A stretch of DNA of 12,266 bases. It comes from a bacterium. Its GTDB lineage: Bacteria > Caldisericota > Caldisericia > B22-G15. The stretch is from NCBI GenBank assembly GCA_012517755.1, contig JAAYUH010000194.1:1-12266 (forward strand), given 5' to 3'. The position numbers were made by a program, and so were the translations under genes. Shown here piece by piece: positions 7,875 through 12,266 of the stretch (positions are counted from its first letter, which is position 1; every line of letters begins with the position of its first letter). The notes beneath the pieces are model-generated. The model was not told where the DNA came from. It did not search any database and saw only the letters and a program-made list of their open reading frames with translations.

Positions 7875-8752
7875 TGGATATAAAAGTAGTTACTGATTCA
7901 ACCTGGGATTTTGATGAAAACATTAAAAAGGAACATGATATCGAGGTTGTCCCGCTTTACCTAACAATAAAAGGAAAAAGATATAGAGATGGAGTAGATA
8001 TAAAAAATGAAGATTTCTATGAAATTTTTAAAAATAGCAATGTTTTACCACAAACATCCCAACCTTCACCCTTTGATTTTATCGATGTCTACAAAAAACT
8101 TCTAAAAAATTTTGAAAAAATTATTTCAATACATATATCTTCAAATCTTTCAGGTACATACAGTTCAGCTATCTTAGCAAAAAAAGAGGTAGATAAAGAC
8201 AATAGAATTGAAGTTATTGATTCAAAAAATGCATCAGGAGCATTAGGTCTTATGGTTTATGCTGCATCAATTCTCAAAAAAGAGGGAAAAACTTTTATTG
8301 AAATTGTTAATTATATAAAAAATATAGCAGATAAAATTTATACAATTTTCTTTCTTGATAACCTTAAAGCACTTGAAATGGGTGGCAGAATAGGAAAAGC
8401 AAAATATCTACTTGGTTCAGTTCTCAATTTTAAACCAGTATTAACTCTAAAAAATGGAGTAATAGAACCTTTTGGCTCTGGTAAAATAATGAGCAGTTTA
8501 TATATAGTTCCAACAATTACAAAATTTTTAAAAGCAAATTATAAGAATGGTTTAGTTATTGGTGGTGTGGCGCATAATATCATCAATTCAATGAATTTAA
8601 AAAGAGAAGAGTTGATATTTGAAGAAATTAAAAAATTTATGAAAATTGACACTTTCTTATTTCAAAAATTTGGTACAGTTATAACATCACATATTGGTTT
8701 AAATAGTATTGGATTTAGTTTTTTAGAGAAAGAACAACAAATAGATTTTTAA
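7874..8752 (+). CDS. DegV family fatty-acid-binding protein (FakB-like)
   Basis: This 292-residue protein is full length for the DegV family. Seen in the sequence: the N-terminal VVTDST (5-10), the conserved TSQPSP (61-66), SSNLSGTYSSA (89-99), a DSKNASGALG segment (116-125) and MGGRIGKAK (169-177). In the family, the Thr/Ser of TSQP and a Ser of the second motif hold the carboxylate of a bound fatty acid. FakB members present the fatty acid to the kinase FakA, which makes acyl-phosphate for phospholipid synthesis. No FakA gene is in this window, so the kinase partner is inferred from family knowledge. The protein is cytoplasmic. It has no SD and probably starts on a leaderless mRNA. The next gene follows after 71 bases on the same strand without a visible terminator, so the two may be cotranscribed. 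Confidence 0.92.
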   Translation: MDIKVVTDSTWDFDENIKKEHDIEVVPLYLTIKGKRYRDGVDIKNEDFYEIFKNSNVLPQTSQPSPFDFIDVYKKLLKNFEKIISIHISSNLSGTYSSAILAKKEVDKDNRIEVIDSKNASGALGLMVYAASILKKEGKTFIEIVNYIKNIADKIYTIFFLDNLKALEMGGRIGKAKYLLGSVLNFKPVLTLKNGVIEPFGSGKIMSSLYIVPTITKFLKANYKNGLVIGGVAHNIINSMNLKREELIFEEIKKFMKIDTFLFQKFGTVITSHIGLNSIGFSFLEKEQQIDF

Positions 8753-8824
8753 AAACCTCCTTAATAATTCCTTAACAATAATTTCTTAAACTTCCTTTAG
8801 AACACTAAAAAAGGAGGTGTTTTA
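8750..8824 (+). promoter_or_regulatory. Possible SD-masking stem between DegV and the repeat-domain gene
   Basis: ACCTCCTT (8755-8762), just after the DegV stop, is exactly complementary to AAGGAGGT (8811-8818), the SD of the next gene. Allowing a bulged G8819, pairing extends on one side to 8750 and 8824 (about 13 pairs), covering SD and start. A competing small hairpin, TTTAG-AACA-CTAAA, lies in the 48-base loop. No clear promoter is seen in this gap. Confidence 0.4.
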
Positions 8825-9726
8825 TGAAAAAGAGTTTAAAGATTCTACTGGTTGTTTTAGTCTCAGGGATGATCGTTTTAGGAGGTGCAGCTTACTCAAT
8901 CATAACTGGAAAGATAAGTCTTAACTCTTCAGATTTATTGAGTAGTGCCTTCGCAGAAGATGTTTTGATGTGTAACCAAAATGAAAATGGAATGAAGCTT
9001 AAACTTTTAGGACCAGGAATTATCGAAGAGGTTATTAAAAGACTTGGTTTAGATGAGGATGAACTCAAAACTGCTTGGGAGAATGGACAAACACTGCTTG
9101 AATTTGCAGAGTCAAAAGGAATAACAAAGGAAAAACTCGTTCAAACATTCGAAGATGTTATTACAGAAAAACTTGATGAACTACTTAGTGAAGGAAAAAT
9201 AACTGAAACTGAAAAAGCAAATTTCCTTTCTGATCTTGATACAAGAATTGAAGATTTTATTACAAAAACACCCTCATTTGGAAAAGGACCAGGATTTGGA
9301 CCAGGAAATGGAGAAGGTGAAATGCCTCCTGGAGAGCCACCATCTAGTAAAGGGTTCTTCTTAGATGAAAAGGGTTTGATGGAAGAGGTACTAACAAAAC
9401 TAAATCTAACAGTTGAAGATTTCCAGAGCGCAAGACAAGAAGGAAAATCACTACTTGAATTTGCAGAGTCAAAAGGAATAACAAAAGATAATCTTGTAGC
9501 AGTAGTTAAAGAGGTTGTTACTAATAAAGTTAACCAACTTGTTACTGATGGTAAGATGACAGAAGATGAAAAGACAAAGTTTCTTGAAAATCTTGATGAT
9601 TTTGTAGAAAGATTCATAAGTGGACCAGGATTTGGACCAGGAAGAGGCCATCATGGTGGAATAGGAAATGGTGATTTTGGAAATTCAGGTAGCTCAACTG
9701 ACTTACCTCCCTCCTCAAATTTATAA
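8824..9726 (+). CDS. Exported or membrane-anchored protein with two tandem helical repeat domains
   Basis: The 300-residue product has an N-terminal hydrophobic segment (5-27) after K-K. Cleavage may occur at AFA (42-44), or the segment may stay as an anchor. Two homologous, mostly helical domains (about 67-148 and 184-266) share the plan LGL-x-E-x-L-x(3)-x-G-x-[ST]-LLEFAESKGITK ... V-x(5)-L-x(3)-GK-[IM]-TE-x-EK-x-x-FL-x-x-LD. Similar modules occur in secreted proteins of Firmicutes and Actinobacteria, with no function known to me. Each is followed by a GPGFGPG motif; the linker and tail are rich in Gly, Pro and Ser, with GHHGG near the C-terminus. A 32-base segment (9097-9128 and 9454-9485) is identical in both copies although the flanks differ. 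The start is fixed by AAGGAGGTG ahead of ATG. A strong terminator follows. Confidence 0.85.
   Translation: MKKSLKILLVVLVSGMIVLGGAAYSIITGKISLNSSDLLSSAFAEDVLMCNQNENGMKLKLLGPGIIEEVIKRLGLDEDELKTAWENGQTLLEFAESKGITKEKLVQTFEDVITEKLDELLSEGKITETEKANFLSDLDTRIEDFITKTPSFGKGPGFGPGNGEGEMPPGEPPSSKGFFLDEKGLMEEVLTKLNLTVEDFQSARQEGKSLLEFAESKGITKDNLVAVVKEVVTNKVNQLVTDGKMTEDEKTKFLENLDDFVERFISGPGFGPGRGHHGGIGNGDFGNSGSSTDLPPSSNL
9097..9485 (+). repeat. Internal direct repeat (two identical 32-base copies)
   Basis: The copies lie at 9097-9128 and 9454-9485, 357 bases (119 codons) apart and in the same frame, encoding LEFAESKGITK. A second exact 22-base repeat, encoding GPGFGPG, lies at 9286-9307 and 9622-9643. Together they show a duplicated domain. 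Confidence 0.9.
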
Positions 9727-9743
9727 CCCAAATTAACCCTTTG

Positions 9744-9773
9744 AAAGGGGGCGTTCTGCCCCCTTTTTTATTT
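9744..9773 (+). terminator. Strong intrinsic terminator after the repeat-domain gene
   Basis: AAAGGGGGC (9744-9752), loop GTTCT and GCCCCCTTT (9758-9766) give a perfect 9-bp, G+C-rich stem running into a T-rich tail. It is the most G+C-rich spot in the window. On the minus strand the T tract is only three bases, so termination is mainly for plus-strand transcripts. Confidence 0.95.
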
Positions 9774-9860
9774 TATAATAATTTCTGCAATAGAAACTAC
9801 AAATTCAGCATCTTTTAGAGCCTTGACTGCATCTTCTTTAGAATATTCTTCAGTTGGTAT
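9768..9860 (-). other. Out-of-frame C-terminal tail of the nucleotidyltransferase
   Basis: In the -1 frame relative to the gene above it, this stretch reads IPTEEYSKEDAVKALKDAE and onward, about 30 residues, to a TAA at 9768-9770. It looks far more like real protein than the 15-residue zero-frame end (LYQLKNILKKMQSRL). Joining the frames would give a protein of 179 residues. The stop codon lies in the T tail of the convergent terminator. Confidence 0.7.
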
Positions 9861-10306
9861 AAAAAAATCCAATAACCATTTTTCTTAGATGATTTTAATT
9901 TATTTAGTTTATTTTCTAATCTTTTTAAATAATTTTTGAAGAAGTTATCCTTATCATAAATAATTTTTACACCTAAAATCATCTCAATATAAAGAGGACT
10001 TCCATATTTTACCTCTTCTTTTGACCTTATTATAGGAGATATGTATGTATTAATATTATATTTTTCATAATTTTTAATTTCATTTTCAATTTTCTTCTCA
10101 ACATTTTCATAGAAAATTTTCATTCTCTTCATTCTATTAAAATTTATTTCGTTCAAGATTATCAGAATATCAATGTCTGATTCATTTGTTGGAGTATCTC
10201 TTCCACATGAACCAAAAACAATAAAAGAAATAAGATTATCTTTATAAAAATCTTTTGTTTTTTCAAAAATAATATTTATTAACTCATTAAATTTATCTCT
10301 TATCAT
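9815..10306 (-). CDS. Small nucleotidyltransferase (MNT / NTP_transf_2 type), frameshifted near the 3' end
   Basis: The zero-frame product is 163 residues. The catalytic motif of the polymerase-beta-like nucleotidyltransferase superfamily is intact: FGSCGRDTPTNESDIDILI (31-49), with G32-S33 and two metal-binding aspartates D44 and D46. Members transfer a nucleotide, often AMP, to a small molecule or protein; many MNT proteins pair with a HEPN protein as toxin-antitoxin, but no HEPN gene is visible beside this one. The C-terminal part is rich in lysine and leads to NGYWIF. There a T7 tract, read in phase as T-TTT-TTA (9866-9860), is followed in the -1 frame by a convincing tail to 9768. This may be programmed frameshifting, transcript slippage, a true mutation or a base-calling error. 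The gene has no SD; an extended -10 ends six bases before ATG. It stands alone, divergent from the next membrane-protein gene. Confidence 0.82.
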   Translation of the reverse strand: MIRDKFNELINIIFEKTKDFYKDNLISFIVFGSCGRDTPTNESDIDILIILNEINFNRMKRMKIFYENVEKKIENEIKNYEKYNINTYISPIIRSKEEVKYGSPLYIEMILGVKIIYDKDNFFKNYLKRLENKLNKLKSSKKNGYWIFLYQLKNILKKMQSRL

Positions 10307-10321
10307 ATTTAAATTATAACA
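10307..10321 (-). promoter_or_regulatory. Extended -10 promoter giving a probable leaderless nucleotidyltransferase mRNA
   Basis: On the minus strand TGTTATAAT (10313-10321) has the extended form TGnTATAAT with a perfect hexamer. Six bases separate it from the ATG, placing the transcription start at the start codon. No good -35 is seen at 16-18 bases, and none is required for an extended -10. No SD is present. Confidence 0.6.
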
Positions 10322-10355
10322 CTATAATATTTTTTAATCCTTTATTATCTTTTAG

Positions 10356-10391
10356 TTGAATAAAATCTTGTTATAGTTTAATATTAATATG
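10356..10391 (+). promoter_or_regulatory. Promoter giving a probable leaderless mRNA for the two-helix membrane protein
   Basis: TTGAAT (10356-10361), 17 bases and TAATAT (10379-10384) lie so that the -10 ends six bases before the GTG at 10391, the same geometry as at the DegV gene. The -10 matches consensus at only four of six positions. No SD is present, and an in-frame TAA lies at 10385. Confidence 0.45.
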
Positions 10392-11008
10392 TGGATAGAT
10401 TTACATTAATAGTTGGGCTAATTGGTTTTATATTAATTATAATTTCATTATATCTATTAATTTCAACGATAATTAGAGTTATTAAGAAAAAAGAACCATT
10501 CAGAAATTCACTCTCAGCGTTCATCTCTTTTTTAATTATTTTTTTAATATCTGTTATTTTTCTTCTTTTATTCTCTTTCCTTCAAACTTTCTCGAGATTT
10601 AGTTATGAAGATAAAATTGGAGAGCTCTTTACAGAAAAAGTTAATAGTGAAATTCATCTTGTATTTAATGATATTAAAAATGGAAAAAGTTATGAATTTA
10701 ATTTGAATGGTGATCAATGGGAGATTCAAGGTGAAATTTTAATGTTCGATAAAAGTTTAAGATGGCTTGGGGCTGAAAGTTATTTTAGAGTATCAAGATT
10801 CGTGGGAAGATTTGAAGAGCCCAAAGAGGAGATTGCTAATATTTATGAAATAAATAAAAAGAGCGATTTCTGGGAATTTATTTTAAAAAATGGAGAAAAA
10901 CTTCCATTTATTGACACAGCTTATGGAATTGGGGCTTACCAATATCCAGATGGTGACTTTGAAATATATATAAACGATACAGGATTTGTTATAAGAAAGA
11001 AAAAATAA
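10391..11008 (+). CDS. Conserved membrane protein with two helices and an extracytoplasmic domain
   Basis: This 205-residue protein starts with GTG. Two membrane helices (about 6-33 and 42-68) flank a basic loop (IRVIKKKEPFRN), suggesting a cytoplasmic hairpin loop with the C-terminal domain outside. The soluble part has GDQWEIQGEIL, RWLGAESYFRVSRFVGRFEE and the ending DTAYGIGAYQYPDGDFEIYI. This pattern resembles an uncharacterised family, found mainly in proteobacteria, sometimes labelled 'cation/multidrug efflux pump' without evidence. Two helices are too few for a transporter, so I would not use that name. No other start fits: an in-frame stop lies two codons upstream and the next Met is deep in the domain. 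It is a single-gene unit. Likeness to the proteobacterial family is from memory. Confidence 0.8.
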   Translation: MDRFTLIVGLIGFILIIISLYLLISTIIRVIKKKEPFRNSLSAFISFLIIFLISVIFLLLFSFLQTFSRFSYEDKIGELFTEKVNSEIHLVFNDIKNGKSYEFNLNGDQWEIQGEILMFDKSLRWLGAESYFRVSRFVGRFEEPKEEIANIYEINKKSDFWEFILKNGEKLPFIDTAYGIGAYQYPDGDFEIYINDTGFVIRKKK

Positions 11009-11036
11009 AATCTTTTTAGTTTTCAATGCTTTTTGA

Positions 11037-11068
11037 AATAATATTATGAAATATGAATAAATATTATT
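11037..11068. terminator. Weak A+T inverted repeat between convergent genes
   Basis: AATAATATT (11037-11045) and AATATTATT (11060-11068) form a 9-bp stem of A-T pairs only, with a 14-base loop, lying between convergent 3' ends and overlapping the stop codon of the minus-strand gene. It could stop transcription both ways, but an all-A/T stem is weak. Confidence 0.3.
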
Positions 11069-11534
11069 TTATTCTCTGATTCTGTATCTTAAGATATGTA
11101 TGAAAATCTTCCTCTTTATTCATTCTCCATGAATAAATTTCCTCAAATTCATCATCACTCAATAACTTAAACTTTATTTTTGCTTCAAGATTTTGAGGTA
11201 AATTTGATGAATCCTTTAAATCAAAATCAAATTCCTCATTTATGGAATTATAATTTCCAATATATTTTTGAATGTATCCTTCACTCATAAAAAGAATCAA
11301 AATATAGTTATCAATTATTTTATCATAAGTAATAAAACCAGTGCCTCTAACAAAATCACCAAGGAGATTTTTTTCCTGTCTCGGGAAAGATAACTCCCAC
11401 TCTAACTTAATAAAATTACCACTTAAATTAAATGGATATGAGTATGTTGATCTTTTGTTACAAAAACCCCAATCACTATTTCCCTCTCCAGAAAATTCAC
11501 CAAGAAAAAATCTAAAAATTTTTAAATCTTCCAT
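11064..11534 (-). CDS. Small lipocalin-like beta-barrel protein (DUF1579-like), function unknown
   Basis: This 156-residue protein has no signal peptide and should be cytoplasmic. The N-terminus FRFFLGEFSGEGNSDW resembles the 'LG.W.GEG' start of small beta-barrel families such as DUF1579 and the FABP/nitrobindin-like proteins. It is followed by alternating strand patterns throughout (FIKLEWELSF, GTGFITYDKI, NYILILFMSEGY, AKIKFKLLSDDEFEEIYSW). Members of these families bind small hydrophobic ligands or heme; no specific heme ligand can be assigned here. AAGGAG lies five bases before ATG, and a TATAAT (11553-11558, minus) just upstream could be the -10, which would place the SD almost at the mRNA 5' end. 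It converges with the membrane-protein gene. The fold assignment is tentative. Confidence 0.75.
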   Translation of the reverse strand: MEDLKIFRFFLGEFSGEGNSDWGFCNKRSTYSYPFNLSGNFIKLEWELSFPRQEKNLLGDFVRGTGFITYDKIIDNYILILFMSEGYIQKYIGNYNSINEEFDFDLKDSSNLPQNLEAKIKFKLLSDDEFEEIYSWRMNKEEDFHTYLKIQNQRIK

Positions 11535-11790
11535 ATAAACTCCTTCATTAAAATTATAAACTATTAGATAATAAATTGAAATTAGATTATCTTTAAATAT
11601 TAAATTTTTTATTCAATACTCAAAACATTTATTGTGTTATTACCCATAGTATAAATTAAGAATTTATTTTCAGCTATCTCTCATCAATATCTACATTAAT
11701 TTAAATATAAATTTTTCAGTTAAATAATTAAATAATTTTTATATGAGGATTAGATATTAATTTGCTTATCAACTTATAAAGATTTTAAAC

Positions 11791-12266
11791 TTATAAAAAA
11801 CATTGAGGGTCTTCTTCATATAAATCACCAGTCACAGCATATGTTAATGCCCTACAACCAACGCAGTCTATTTCACAGTTTTTACATTTTCCATTCAAAT
11901 TATTTTTTAAACTATCTTTTAATTCTTTCAATTTTTTTAAGATATCTTCTAAATCATCTTTTAAAATATTTCCATAAGAAATTGGAAGCCTTCTACAGGG
12001 AAATATAGTTCCATCTGGCATTATAGCCATTGATTCATCTCCAAGATTACATAAAGCACCTTTTAATCTATTATTTTTTAAATCTATCCAAAATGCTTTA
12101 TATTGGATGATTTCTTCTGCTGAAATATTTAAGTCAAGAAAATATATGATTTGTCTGATAACATCTTTCCACTCATCTTTTCTTAAATAACCATCAAACA
12201 TCCCTTTTCCTCTGCCAAGAGGAACAAACCTTTCAAGTATAACACCCTCAACTTTTAGATTTTTTG
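11791..12266 (-). CDS. Radical SAM/SPASM protein, C-terminal part (5' end beyond the right edge)
   Basis: An open frame runs from the right edge to a stop at 11791, giving 157 residues of the C-terminal part. The ATG at 12201 is internal: the frame continues upstream through VILERFVPLGRGKG, a segment typical of radical SAM enzymes just before the SPASM domain. Seven cysteines follow the SPASM plan: C-x12-G-x4-C (ALCNLG ... IFPCRR), then C-x2-C-x3-C-x2-C (KCKNCEIDCVGCRA), then a last cysteine in EDPQC. These would hold auxiliary [4Fe-4S] clusters. The central spacing is shorter than the usual C-x2-C-x5-C-x3-C. The ending GCRALTYAVTGDLYEEDPQC resembles heme-pathway (NirJ/AhbC/AhbD-like) and peptide-maturing members. 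The radical SAM CxxxCxxC core is outside the window, so the reaction cannot be named. Confidence 0.88.
   Translation of the reverse strand, partial: KNLKVEGVILERFVPLGRGKGMFDGYLRKDEWKDVIRQIIYFLDLNISAEEIIQYKAFWIDLKNNRLKGALCNLGDESMAIMPDGTIFPCRRLPISYGNILKDDLEDILKKLKELKDSLKNNLNGKCKNCEIDCVGCRALTYAVTGDLYEEDPQCFL

Noticed and set aside
9141..9617. 158-codon open frame, minus strand, antisense to the repeat-domain gene
   Set aside because: It is the serine-rich mirror of the well-supported plus-strand gene with its SD and terminator. No SD is seen for it.
11341..11538. 65-codon open frame, plus strand
   Set aside because: It is antisense to the beta-barrel gene, which has an SD and a coherent beta-strand pattern.
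11535..11790. Searched as a possible home for a small gene or RNA
   Set aside because: Only A+T-rich sequence with short direct repeats (AACTTATAA at 11771 and 11788) was seen, with no stable structure or coding frame.

Overview
The window comes from a strongly A+T-rich bacterium; by eye about three quarters of the bases are A or T. Coding use of AGA and ATA codons, consensus sigma-A-type promoters, strong Shine-Dalgarno (SD) sequences, copper-amine-oxidase-N-like 'stalk' domains and a DegV protein fit a thermophilic anaerobe of a Caldisericota/Firmicutes-like lineage. No rRNA or marker gene is present, so this placement is inference only.

Layout, left to right. (1) 1-315, minus: start of a multi-pass membrane protein that runs off the left edge. 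(2) 517-1356, minus: a SAM-dependent methyltransferase behind a near-perfect promoter. (3) 1784-6731, minus: a two-gene exported-protein operon. A small protein with a stalk domain and a cysteine-containing Ig-like domain is followed by a 1372-residue protein that joins a thioredoxin domain, 11 Asp-boxes (a beta-propeller), FN3/Ig domains and a C-terminal stalk domain. The second gene's SD lies in the last two codons of the first. Promoter and terminator are both visible. (4) 6732-7082: promoter plus degraded palindromic intergenic repeats. (5) 7083-7598, minus: a small PH-like cytoplasmic protein. (6) 7874-9726, plus: a DegV fatty-acid-binding protein and an exported protein with two tandem copies of a helical domain, closed by a very clear terminator. 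(7) 9768-10306, minus: a small nucleotidyltransferase interrupted by a -1 frameshift at a T7 tract. (8) 10391-11008, plus: a conserved two-helix membrane protein. (9) 11064-11534, minus: a lipocalin-like beta-barrel protein. (10) 11791 to the right edge, minus: the SPASM end of a radical SAM enzyme.

Two start modes are mixed. The MTase, both stalk-operon genes, the PH-like, repeat-domain and beta-barrel genes have good SD sequences. The DegV, nucleotidyltransferase and two-helix membrane-protein genes have none, and each has a -10 box ending exactly six bases before its start codon, as expected for leaderless mRNAs.

The most notable items are the thioredoxin/propeller/stalk operon, the in-phase slippery heptamer in the nucleotidyltransferase gene, and the repeated leaderless geometry. 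No tRNA, rRNA, CRISPR array or intact insertion sequence is seen.
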